From the NCBI GenBank assembly GCA_031772625.1, contig CM062818.1, positions 1,283,326,277 through 1,283,390,276 of the forward strand: a stretch of 64,000 nucleotides of DNA, read 5' to 3'. The position numbers and the translations under genes were made by a program. This document shows positions 22,942 to 33,017 of the stretch, one piece after another; positions within the stretch are counted from its first letter, which is position 1, and each line of letters starts with the position of its first letter. The DNA is from Pinus tabuliformis (lineage: Eukaryota; Streptophyta; Pinopsida; Pinales; Pinaceae). Under the pieces are notes generated by a model. That model was not told the origin of the DNA and searched no databases. It was given only the letters and a program-made list of their open reading frames with translations.

Positions 22942-24761
22942 TGTTTAGTCAATTTAGTGTTCCTAAATTGATGTCATTAATTGTCAACCTGGGGCTCGTA
23001 AGCTGATGAAGTGAAGGTGTACTATATGTACTTAAGCAACCTCTTAGATCTTTTTGTCGTTTGGGGGTGTTGTTTGTGGTCAATTTATCTTCCTAAGATG
23101 GAGTGGAGGTTTTATAAACAGATGAGTGATAGTGTGTGTAAGGTGATTTCTAAATGAGTGAGTGTGTGTTACTGGTGGTTTCTAACTACCTTCTAAACTT
23201 GCAAAGAAAGAGCTTGAAAGAAATAACTTGAAATGAAACTGAAAGCAAAGCATAAAAACCACTTTCTAATGGCACTAGTCACTACTCATGCTGCTGCAAT
23301 AAAAAGGTAAGAAAAACCACTTTAAAGACCAATTATAATGTTCATCTCTTCCTAACACTCTGCTTCCAACATATAGTACTATGTGAAACACGATTAAGAA
23401 GTAGTTAGATATAAGTCTAAAAAGTAATCAAGCTCTAAGATGACAAATTATAACACCACTTTGCCTCTCTCCAACATTCTGCTTCCAACATACATTGTAA
23501 TGTGTAACAAGTGAAGAAAGAGTTAGTGATATAAGTCAAAAACTACTCAAAGCAAGCTGTGATTTATTAGTATTCTCATATCTTAAAGATGAACAACTTA
23601 TGATAAGGAAACCATCAATATGTTAGCATACAACTTGAGAAACTAAACTAGAAATCAAGCTAGAAAAACAGAGTAAAGGCAGCAACTATGAATATGACAA
23701 CTGAAAATACCATTAGAGATAAAGCAAATACAACAAAGACACACAATCCCGGGCTAACACCTGCAGAAAACAATCCTGATCAGTTAAAGTAAATGCTGGA
23801 AATGAAATGACAGTGAAAGTAAATCAAAACTGTACATGTATTAAAGAAAAGGAAAATTGTTGAATTCAAAAGAAGGAAATGGCAAGAACATAAAGGTAAA
23901 TTTACTGTACAAAGGTTGTTATGAATGGGGGCCCTCCATCCACAAAACCCAAGGAAAGATCAGCTACTTGAAAGAGTCAAAACAGCACAGTCTTCTATTA
24001 ACTCATATGCAGAAATTACAGTAAAAAGTGCTGAAACAGCAGCTTCAAAACAGAGTTTCTGTATACACTAAAATTGTAGCAATTACATAAACAAAGCAAC
24101 TAAAAACTAATCCTTAAGCGTGCGTAGACGCTGGATTTTATAGGCGTATGAACAACTGCCTACTGTGTAAAACATGAAACTAGAAATTAACTGACAGTCA
24201 TGCTAATTAAATGGTACAGCAACACGTAAACAGGTCTGTGTGTTATCTGGAGGGTACGGTCGTCATGGAGGTTGAATCCAAGGTTGGATCCTGTCTCCCA
24301 TAACCTTCGTGGCGTGGAGGAAGTGCCACCTGGAGTGTCGTGTCCTTTTAGCTCACGAAGCACCGTTTGAGCTGACTGGTTGACCGAGAATGGATCCGCG
24401 TTGACCGAGGGTGTACGTGGCGTTGCCGATCCAACCGATAGCATATGAACCATTAGCACCTCCATTCCCACGTGCCCATGTGGCCCGTTTCTCAAGAAGA
24501 CACGTGGAACATGTCGAACAATAAAAAGGCTGCGAAATTGTTGAATGGTTGCGGAATCGCTGAATGGCTGCGGAATCTCTGTGCATATGTCAAAAATCTA
24601 GACAAACAGTCAAACATTAGCAAAGTTAACCAATCATGCTTAAAGACATCAAATGTAATGATCTGGATAGGTTTATGAGGAAAATAGGGCAAAAGAGAGA
24701 GATAAGTGAGGAAAAGCTGTAGGTAATGATAGATAATTAGGTGCAAGTTAGAGGCTCTACA
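22942..24761 (-). repeat. 3' LTR of nested element (1820 bp)
   Basis: TGTTTAG...CTACA ends. It is one 19-bp unit shorter than its partner in a small tandem array at about 24526-24580. Open frames inside it on either strand also exist in the partner LTR and show no domain, so I do not call them genes. Confidence 0.96.
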
Positions 24762-24778
24762 TACCCCCACTACGAGGG
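24762..24778 (-). promoter_or_regulatory. Polypurine tract of nested element
   Basis: On the minus strand the bases bordering the 3' LTR read GTAGTGGGGGTA, a purine-rich plus-strand primer. It lies about 33 bp beyond the stop codon of the 519-codon ORF. Confidence 0.7.
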
Positions 24779-24810
24779 TGTTGCATGTCCTCATGCAAAG
24801 AAAACATTGT

Positions 24811-26428
24811 TTAATCCACCTGCTGAGATGCCTCTGCTAGGACATCTAGTCTTCTCCTCTTCCTCTGTGTAGCCACATTGACTCTTGGTTTCCTCACCAA
24901 GCATCTGAATTTTAAATTGACCAAAGCTCTGCTTAGCTTCCTGCATTTTTTCTTTAGCTTTCTGTTTTTTCTTTGCCAAAGGCCCAGATGAAGCATGGTA
25001 TTATTGTGGACCATCTTGTCCACTTTACCTTGTTCCTTTAATGCTTCATTCTCTTGTGTGATGTGGCGGTTTAAAACTTCAAGCTCAAAAATTTCTTGTT
25101 TAAGTGAGTGAACTTGCTGTTCAAGAGGTAGAACAGTGCTTGGACCAGCAACAGCTTGTTCTAATGTCTCCAAGTAGTTATATACTCTCTGCTGATCTGG
25201 GTCAATCTCTGGTGACCTCTTTGGACTAGGCTCATGCTCAAATTCGATTTCATGCTCCTGTTGAAAAGGGCTTTCCTCTCGTGGAGGAGTAACCTCAACA
25301 TGTGGTGGGCTTGCCTCAAAGTCAAGTCTTGTAGCAACCTTTTCAGGTGTGCTCAAGCCAATAAAGAGTGACTCTTTGTCCTTTGTGGCCCCCACTTTGC
25401 CTTGTAGCCTGCTGCTCCTCCTCACGGTGGTGATGCTCTGTTTTTCCTTTTGTTGCTTTTGCTTTTGTTTTTGCATCTTCTTGGAAAGGGCAGCCTCATG
25501 GACAATTTCTTGCAGGGTTTCTGTAATGATTTCTTGGGCTGTTTGGTCAATATCTACAGCAAGCTCAGGGTCAATTTCTTCCTCAAAGTTATGGGCAGCA
25601 ATTTCTTCTTCAACAAGGTCTTGGACAGTTTCTTCTTGGACAACAATTTCAGGGACAGTTTCTACTTGGACAGCAATTTCAGGGACAGTTTCTACTTGGA
25701 CAGCAATTTCTGGGGTAACCTCTTCTCTTCTTCTTCTTCTACTCTTTCTGGGCACTTTAGGTGAACTACCAGAGGCTTCTCCTGCCTCTTGGAAGTGGTT
25801 CCTCACAAGAAATCTTTCCCATGTATCCCTTTTGGCCTTTAACTGTTCTTCAATTAGCATTTTGACAAGCCCGTGATGGTATAAATGTGGCTCAATATTA
25901 TTTATGTTTCTTTGGACTGTTGAGCACATTTTTCTAAGGCTAGATAGTAGAAAATAAGGAAGATTAATGTCATGCTCACCCATGAAATGCATCATAATTT
26001 TAGCATGGTAAACATACAAAATTCCGAATCTTCCTTCACATGTAAAGAATTTCTGTACTAACAGAAGCAAAGCTGTCCATTCTTCTTTGACAAGACTAAC
26101 AGGGATTCCCTTTGTAAAAATACTAGTGTCCATACCTGGATTTTTCAATATTTGCTTCCATTCCTGGTCTTCCACTGATCGATTCTTGAACCACCTTTCC
26201 CCAGTTTGAGGTAATGAAATTGCTTGTGCTAAACTGCCTTCTGTAATTGTAAATTTCAGATCTCCAATCTCCACTTTGTTGTCTTTGAAAGAACGAGCAA
26301 AAGCCTTTGTGACTTCCTTATGGTATCCCTTGAATTTTTGAATGAACTGGAGCCATTTGGCCTTTTGCAAAGCGTCTTTAGTTTGGGTATAGCCTTCTAA
26401 AAATTTAGAGCCCTCAGGCTCTGCCCCT
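24811..26428 (-). CDS. Extra ORF (aORF) of nested retrotransposon
   Basis: A single undamaged frame lies between integrase and the 3' LTR, in sense with the element. It stays open from 26428; there is no ATG near the start, so counting here is from the TTG codon at 26370 (519 codons), and an upstream exon or unusual start is possible. Residues 1-195 look globular (blocks GDLKFTITEGSLAQAISLP, LKNPGMDTSIFTKGIP, FFTCEGRFGILYVYH). 207-217 is a strong basic nuclear-localisation-type run. 219-248 holds three 10-residue repeats of the form PEIAVQVETV. 255-300 is acidic, 297-312 is Lys/Gln-rich, 415-448 is a likely coiled coil, and 466-478 and 503-507 are basic. I remember similar domains only as unnamed plant retrotransposon proteins, and the function is unknown. 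A structural, RNA-binding or targeting role is inference. Confidence 0.8.
25640..25725. repeat. 30-bp in-frame tandem repeat inside the extra ORF
   Basis: 'agggacagtttctacttgg' followed by 'acagcaatttc' recurs with a 30-bp period (starts at 25651 and 25681, with a degenerate unit before). It encodes the 10-residue repeats at residues 219-248 and keeps the frame. Confidence 0.9.
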
Positions 26429-27153
26429 CAATAGCTTACCCATCAGCTCTCTGGCTGCCTTAACAGCACTGTTTTAACACTTGGTGAAAGAGTTATACGG
26501 GAGAAAAGTGTTTAGACAGTGGGTTTACGGCTATAGCAAAATAGCCGTGATGCACTTACAACAGTGGTCAAGGTTTTAGTGGAGAAATGAGAAGAGAATG
26601 AAATAGAGAGTGCTTACGGTGGACATAATAGTGAATAAGACAGAGAAGTGAAGAACAATGGAAATGAGGGAGTGAATCAACGGCGGGAATGGAATTATGC
26701 ATGCGTAGGAGGGTTACGAGTAATGGGTGAAAACGGTTAAATCCCATAGACATCGGTCATTGGTGTACATCTAGCTGCGGAATTATAACTCAGAGTGCCG
26801 TAATACAGTTGTATACGTCACTCTGGTACGAGAGGTTTAATGAAAGAGCAGTCGTGTTTGGGTTTGAAACTGTAATGAGTAGGGACCGTTACGGATGAGG
26901 GTTACGTGGATTTTTGGTCGAGGAGTGGAAGGATTTTGCAATCATTACATTAGGTGCCTCAAAACATAATCCGAAAACCATGCATAATGATATAACTGTT
27001 GGTCAGAAATTAGAACATACCTTGTGTATCCGCATCTTGATTCCTTTTGCTCATATGACACTAACCTTTCATTGTTTATTGCTGCTACATGACCTCTTTT
27101 CAATTATTGCTGATGACTTTTGGACTGCATATTCCTTCTTAAAACAGACTTCT

Positions 27154-27196
<43 letters not shown>

Positions 27197-27589
27197 CAGG
27201 TGCAGAAAGTGTATCGGCTGCGGAATTGCTCCTCAGCTGCGGAAACTGCAATGATACCCTCTGTCTGCACAAAACAACTTTAGCTGTGTGAAATAAATCT
27301 GACAATGACTTTATTGGTGAGATGGAATGTAATGGATGGATGGATGGAAAGAAATGAGGTGGAGTGACAGTGATTGGATGAATGAGATGGCAAATGAAGT
27401 GGATGAAATGGCGAAACGAGATGGAATAAGGAGGAGAGAGAGATTTTTTTTTGGAAAATGTGAGGTGTCAGGTGACCCTGATTTTCACCTCAGATTTTCT
27501 GCATAGGACTGCCAATCAGAGACTGGTTTTCAGGCCTATACATTTATTTATTTTTTTCTTTTTTTTTCTTTTTTTTCAAAAACCAAAGA
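26429..27589 (-). other. Spacer between integrase and extra ORF
   Basis: Non-coding in the sense direction. It holds a 38-nt T run on plus (27156-27193, so poly(A) in the element RNA), a second T-rich tract (about 27548-27580) right after the integrase stop, a degenerate 'ggatgg/gagatgg' region (about 27320-27430), and two copies of the phrase GCTGCGGAA (about 26775 and 27216, another near 27236) also found in the LTR micro-array. It could contain an internal promoter or splice acceptor for the extra ORF; none is evident. Confidence 0.6.
27156..27193. repeat. T38 homopolymer
   Basis: Uninterrupted 38-nt T run on plus (A38 in the sense of the element). Its length is likely to be unstable and could be a sequencing or assembly weak point. 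Confidence 0.9.
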
Positions 27590-28801
27590 TTAGGCTGATG
27601 GAGGAGAAGAATCCTTCTCCACCAACCTGATTGTAGAATCTTCTTTAAACAACTTGACAAATTCCTCTTTTGAGAGTGGCTTCTGGTAGATCTTCAAGCG
27701 ATGGCCATTCACAATAAGAGGAGTATGAAATTCATCAATAGTTTTCACTCGAACTGCTCCATTGCTAAAGACTTCATCAATCTCATATGGCCCAAGCCAA
27801 TGAGTTTGAAATTTTCCTTTGAAGTCTTTAAACTTTGAATCAAACAATAGAGCCCAATCTCCTTTCTGAAACTTCTTCTCCTTGATGTATCTATCATGCC
27901 ATTTTGTTCTTTGATGCTGAACTAGATCGGTTCTTAAAATGGCATCTTGTCTTATCTCATCTAGTTCATTTAACTGCTCCATTCTGTGCTTCTGGGCTTC
28001 TGAAAGATTCATCCCCAACTGGACTGCCATCTTGAAAGTTTTGACTTGGAACTCAATGGGGAGCAGGACTTCTTTCCCATAAACAAGTTCATAGGGAGAA
28101 TATCCTGTGGTACTCCTCCATGTAGTTCTATAGGCCCATAAAGCTTCAGGTAGCCTTTCAGCCCAATCTCTTCTATGCAGATGAACAGTCTTGGTGATGA
28201 TATTCTCAAGGACTTTATTTGTAGATTCCACTTGACCATTTGCTTGCGGATGGTAAGGAGTAGATGTTCTATGCTTGATCTTGTATTCCTCCATCAGCTT
28301 CTCCATCAGATTAGATGTAAATTGGCTTCCTTGATCTGTTACAATTTCTCTTGGGACACCAAAACGAGTGAAAATATCCTCAAAAAGAAATTGAACAACT
28401 GAATTTTCAGTGGCAGAAGGCAATGCCTTGGCTTCTACCCACTTAGTAACATAATCAGTGCAAACCAATATATACTTCTTTTGCTTAGATGGTGGATTAA
28501 TAGGTCCAACGAAATCTAGAGCCCATTTTTCAAAGGGTTCGATGCATACCTGTGGCTGGAGTGGCATTTCATTTGAAGGAGTTGGTCTACCAACTCTTTG
28601 GCAGCTCCCACACCTTCTATTGAATGAAGGTGTGGGAGAGTCAATTCTTGGCTCTTGAATTCCAGGAATTCTAGGGCTAGGAGTGTCGGTTGGAGATGAG
28701 GGAGGTGTCTCTTGTCTATTCCTTGAAGCAGATGGACTTGTGAAAATGGAACTCTTAGCTCCGGCTAGAAACCTTCCCCTGGAATCTCTAGCTCTATGCA
28801 T
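27590..28801 (-). CDS. Gag-leader/integrase fusion ORF
   Basis: 403 codons from an ATG. Residues 1-62 are a Ser/Pro/Arg-rich leader like the start of a gag protein. The sequence then passes without a stop into the end of the integrase zinc finger, of which only C64-x2-C67 remains. The catalytic core is complete: D116 in ILVCTDY, D156 in IVTDQGSQF and E192 in NGQVEST, with exactly 35 residues between the second Asp and the Glu as in active DDE integrases. A C-terminal GPY/F module follows (WLGPY, 336-340), then VNGHRLKIY, with no chromodomain. The first 258 bp after the primer site are leader. The junction implies an in-frame deletion of most of gag, protease, reverse transcriptase, RNase H and the His residues of the zinc finger. 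Whether the product is made or active is unknown; without the His-Cys finger, full integrase function is doubtful. Confidence 0.9.
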   Translation of the reverse strand: MHRARDSRGRFLAGAKSSIFTSPSASRNRQETPPSSPTDTPSPRIPGIQEPRIDSPTPSFNRRCGSCQRVGRPTPSNEMPLQPQVCIEPFEKWALDFVGPINPPSKQKKYILVCTDYVTKWVEAKALPSATENSVVQFLFEDIFTRFGVPREIVTDQGSQFTSNLMEKLMEEYKIKHRTSTPYHPQANGQVESTNKVLENIITKTVHLHRRDWAERLPEALWAYRTTWRSTTGYSPYELVYGKEVLLPIEFQVKTFKMAVQLGMNLSEAQKHRMEQLNELDEIRQDAILRTDLVQHQRTKWHDRYIKEKKFQKGDWALLFDSKFKDFKGKFQTHWLGPYEIDEVFSNGAVRVKTIDEFHTPLIVNGHRLKIYQKPLSKEEFVKLFKEDSTIRLVEKDSSPPSA

Positions 28802-29041
28802 GTCATTTTTTTATTTCTTCAAGTCAAGTTAATAGTTCTTTTTCTGATCTTCCAGGTCACTCTAGGTGCAAGAAGAGAGCATACTCAAGAAACTACTAAA
28901 TCAATAACTTTCTCTTTTCTGATCCTCCAGATCACTTTGCAGTGCAAGAGGAGAGCATACTTTGATAGGTTATCAACTTCTTTTCTTGAAATTTTATGTT
29001 TTATGTTTTTTTTCTAAGAATTTGGCTACTTAATTTTCACT
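28802..29041 (-). promoter_or_regulatory. 5' leader of nested element with internal duplication
   Basis: Lies between the primer site and the ORF start. A 45-bp phrase occurs twice ('ttctgatc.tccag.tcact' followed by 'gtgcaag.agagagcatact'; 28842-28885 and 28917-28961). Such leaders normally hold the packaging and dimerisation signals, which is inference here. Confidence 0.6.
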
Positions 29042-29059
29042 TCCCCGGCAACGGCGCCA
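29042..29059 (-). promoter_or_regulatory. Primer-binding site, tRNA-Asp type
   Basis: On minus it reads TGGCGCCGTTGCCGGGGA, the 18-base complement of the 3' end of plant tRNA-Asp as used by Athila/Tat gypsy elements. It lies three bases from the 5' LTR. Confidence 0.93.
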
Positions 29060-29062
29060 AAA

Positions 29063-30901
29063 TGTTTAGTCAATTTAGTGTTCCTAAATTGATGTCATTA
29101 ATTGTCAACCCGGGGCTCGTAAGCTGATGAAGTGAAGGTGTACTATATGTACTTAAGCAACCTCTTAGATCTTTTTGTCGTTTGGGGGTGTTGTTTGTGG
29201 TCAATTTATCTTCCTAAGATGGAATGGAGGTTTTATAAACAGATGAGTGATAGTGTGTGTAAGGTGATTTCTAAATGAGTGAGTGTGTGTTACTGGTGGT
29301 TTCTAACTACCTTCTAAACTTGCAAAGAAAGAGCTTGAAAGAAATAACTTGAAATGAAATTGAAAGCAAAGCATAAAAACCACTTTCTAATGGCACTAGT
29401 CACTACTCATGCTGCTGCAATAAAAAGGTAAGAAAAACCACTTTAAAGACCAATTATAATGTTCATCTCTTCCTAACACTCTGCTTCCAACATATAGTAC
29501 TATGTGAAACACGATTAAGAAGTAGTTAGATATAAGTCTAAAAAGTAATCAAGCTCTAAGATGACAAATTATAACACCACTTTGCCTCTCTCCAACATTC
29601 TGCTTCCAACATACATTGTAATGTGTAACAAGTGAAGAAAGAGTTAGTGATATAAGTCAAAAACTACTCAAAGAAAGCTGTGATTTATTAGTATTCTGAT
29701 ATCTTAAAGATGAACAACTTATGATAAGGAGACCATCAATATGTTAGCATACAACTTGAGAAACTAAACTAGAAATCAAGCTAGAAAAACAGAGTAAAGG
29801 CAGCAACTATGAATATGACAACTGAAAATACCATTAGAGATAAAGCAAATACAACAAAGCCACACAATCCCGGGCTAACACCTGCAGAAAACAATCCTGA
29901 TCAGTTAAAGTAAATTCTGGAAATGAAATGACAGTGAAAGTAAATCAAAACTGTACATGTATTAAAGAAAAGGAAAATTGCTGAATTCAAAGGAAGGAAA
30001 TGGCAAGAACATAAAGGTAAATTTACTGTACAAAGGTTGTTATGAATGGGGGCCCTCCATCCACAAAACCCAAGGAAAGATCAGCTACTTGAAGGAGTCA
30101 AAACAGCACAGTCTTCTATTAACTCATATGCAGAAATTACAGTAAAAAGTGTTGAAACAGCAGCTTCAAAACAGAGTTTCTGTATACACTAAAATTGTAG
30201 CAATTACATAAACAAAGCAACTAAAAACTAATCCTTAAGCGTGCGCAGACGCTGGATTTTATAGGCGTATGAACAACTGCCTACTGCGTAAAACATGAAA
30301 CTAGAAATTAACTGACAGTCATGCTAATTAAATGGTACAGCAACACGTAAACAGGTCTGTGTGTTATCTGGAGGGTACGGTCGTCATGGAGGTTGAATCC
30401 AAGGTTGGATCCTGTCTCCCATAACCTTCATGGTGTGGAGGAAGTGCCACCTGGAGTGCCGTGTCCTTTTAGCTCACGCAGCACCGTTTGAGCTGACTGG
30501 TTGACCGAGAATGGATCCGCGTTGACCGAGGGTGTACGTGGCATTGCCGATCCAACCAATAGCATATGAACCATTAGCACCTCCATTCCCACGTGCCCAT
30601 GTGGCCCGTTTCTCAAGAAGACGCGTGGAACATGTCGAACAATAAAAAGGCTGCGGAATTGCTGAATGGCTGCGGAATCGCTGAATGGCTGCGGAATCGT
30701 TGAATGGCTGCGGAATCTCTGTGCATATGTCAAAAATCTAGACAAACAGTCAAACATTAGCAAATTTAACCAATCATGCTTAAAGACATCAAATGTAATG
30801 ATCTAGATAGGTTTATGAGGAAAATAGGGCAAAAGAGAGAGATAAGTGAGGAAAAGTTGTAGGTAATGATAGATAATTAGGTGCAAGTTAGAGGCTCTAC
30901 A
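29063..30901 (-). repeat. 5' LTR of nested element (1839 bp)
   Basis: Partner of 22942-24761. It contains the 19-bp micro-array at about 30648-30720 with one unit more than the other LTR. As the 5' LTR it would carry the element's promoter, reading leftwards. Confidence 0.96.
30648..30720. repeat. 19-bp tandem micro-array in LTR
   Basis: Units of the form 'ggctgcggaatcgctgaat' are repeated: three full units plus a partial one here, against two full units plus a partial one at 24526-24580. This one-unit difference accounts exactly for the 19-bp difference in LTR length. Confidence 0.92.
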
Positions 30902-33005
30902 TATCTCACGATCTATTCCTTCCTCACACATTCTATTCCCAGGAGCTTTCAATCAGAGTTTCTTAATTGTAGTCAACCACCTCATACTTCATATGAGGAC
31001 ATATTGTGTTGATTTCATCTATTGTGATTTATGCCTTCCTACATCCTTTCAGAGGAGGAGATCTTTTCTCTTGATCGTTCTTATCAAGAGAGAAGAAATG
31101 ATCCATGTTACCTACAACCATATGACATGAAATTATAATATTAAACATAAGCATGCATACCTTATTTAACCTTTAGGTCATCGAGGCTTCTTCCAGCAAC
31201 TTCCTTGATTGAAAAGATCTGCAATCCCTTGATTTGCTTCATGTCATCACATCATCATCTCATGGATTCCATAAGTTGAAGTTCCTGTTGAAATACTTGC
31301 TTCCTCTCTAGATTAGTGAACCCTACGATGAGGATTCCATCAGATAATTTTGAGGATCTTGTATATCCCCAACTGGCAGATGTTTCCTTTTTTACTTGAT
31401 GTATGATCAGCCTTGTCCTAGATGACTTCTTCCATTCCTTCAATGTCCACTAAGGTTCCCAAGAGCTATATCCTTCATGTTTTGTTTTTCATGGATTTTG
31501 TTTTCGTGATTCCCATGGTGATGTCACGATCTCTTGTTTCTAATGTTGTCATGATGTCATGATGCATCTTATCATCATTGTCATATCTTATAATAGAATC
31601 TTATGATAGGACCCTTTTGTGAGGGATACCATTTTGCTCATAGGAGATATTTGTTACTCCCTCTTTTCTTGGCCCTTTTCTTCAACTTCCTCCATCTATC
31701 TGGTGATATGAGCTTCTTTCTATAAACTTTCCATAGCATTGAAATTTAGCTATCCTATTCTGTCTTGCTTGAGGACCAAACTTGCCTTTCCTTTCTGCAC
31801 ATGTTTTATTCCTTTAACCTTCAATAATTTTTGCCATAAACTTGTCTTTCTCTATTTAGCATAGAGACCATAAGTTTTCGAATGAGGTAACTTCCTTATC
31901 TCATGGATACTTGTTACCTTGATTATATGTTAGTGCATTATAGGTCAATGATGGTTATCTCCCTACCTAGATCTTGTATATGAGACCTTATGAAGACATC
32001 CTACATCCTTTGATACCCTTTACTTTCATGAAGATCAGATTTCATGTGACCTTCTTCATTGCACCTTCAAAGAATGATTTTATCATATAAATCTCTTTGA
32101 TGTCTCCAATGTTGCTATATGAGGGGATCTTTCATAAGTATCCCTTTCCATGAATTCAGAGGAGACCTTTTGATATGTTCAATGACTTCAACTACTTAGA
32201 GAACTATGTCTATCCTCCTTCTTTATGCAAGGAATCTTGATAACCCATCCAACCTATAGATGTCCTTGCAATCATGAATTCATTTAACCAAACTTGATTA
32301 TAAAATGAGAAGATACTTACTTGTCATGTGAAGATGAAATCTTCACCTTGCTGCTTTCTTGAATGATCTCCTTCAATGAGATTCTTGCTTGAGTTGCCTA
32401 ATACAACTAAGTTCCAAGACCTTCCTTGAGACTTCTTTGCATTGTTCAGCACCAAGCACTGTTGCTTTTATAATATGTTGAGATTACTTGATCCCTTGAC
32501 TGTGAGGGTGTGATATCAAAATCAAGAATTTTGAGAGCACTGTCATGATGCTCATCTGAGATGTGGCATTGTGTTCTCCTTCCGAAGTGATATCACTGTA
32601 ATGTATGATGTGATTGTATATCCTTGTGGTCTTGTTGTGATGCTCCTTGCTGGAGTAGAATCTTGTAGATCCTTGTTTGAGTTGACTAGCATGAACAAGG
32701 ATTTCCTTTGAGACCTTCTAGCATGTGAGAGGACTGCTTCTCGGATTTTTTGACCTTCTCCAAGATGATGTGATTTTTGACTTTGAGGTCCTTTGAGTTA
32801 TCTTTCTTTGTAGACATCTTGATAAGGTTCTTGGTGGCCTTTTTGATGATGACTATGAAGAAAAGGTTCTTGATGTTGTAGACTGCTTGTTGTAGACTTG
32901 ATCCTTCAATCTAGACAAAAACCCTTTAACTTGCTTTGATGCCCTTCTTGAAGACTGATCCTTGTATGTCTCTTTTGTTGCCCTTTCTTTGACTTTAACA
33001 CCTTA
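30902..33005 (-). other. Interior of outer element, right part (non-coding)
   Basis: 30902-30906 is the right TATCT target-site duplication of the nested element. The rest is non-coding sequence rich in 'cttgatg', 'tccttgtt' and 'catgatg' phrases, with no domain in any frame. The texture is the same as at 21817-22941 and similar to 2401-4830. Confidence 0.8.
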
Positions 33006-33017
33006 GCTCTAATACCA
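33006..33017 (-). promoter_or_regulatory. Primer-binding site of outer element, tRNA-iMet type
   Basis: Reads TGGTATTAGAGC on minus, one base from the standard TGGTATCAGAGC. It abuts the 5' LTR with no spacer, as in Copia elements. Confidence 0.88.

Larger units (their letters stand above)
22942..30901 (-). mobile_element. Nested young Ty3/gypsy derivative
   Basis: A complete 7960-bp insertion with LTRs 22942-24761 and 29063-30901, a 5-bp target-site duplication TATCT, a tRNA-Asp-type primer site and a purine tract, all consistent with the minus strand. By eye the LTRs differ at about 27 single bases plus one 19-bp repeat unit, so they are about 98.5% identical and the insertion is recent. 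The interior (4.3 kb) encodes a fusion of a gag-like leader to integrase and a separate 519-codon ORF. The rest of gag, protease, reverse transcriptase and RNase H are missing. The primer-site type is typical of the Athila/Tat branch of plant gypsy elements. The integrase shows no chromodomain. Confidence 0.95.

Noticed and set aside
24187..24794. Overlapping open frames in the LTRs of the nested element (also 30428-30763)
   Set aside because: GC-richer LTR sequence gives frames on both strands. None has a recognisable domain, and they differ between the two LTRs by frameshifting units.
25349..25876. A 175-codon plus-strand ORF and its neighbour 25450-25764
   Set aside because: They are antisense shadows of the 519-codon retrotransposon ORF. 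Their Leu/Ser/Thr-rich repeats mirror its Glu/Val and Lys/Gln repeats.
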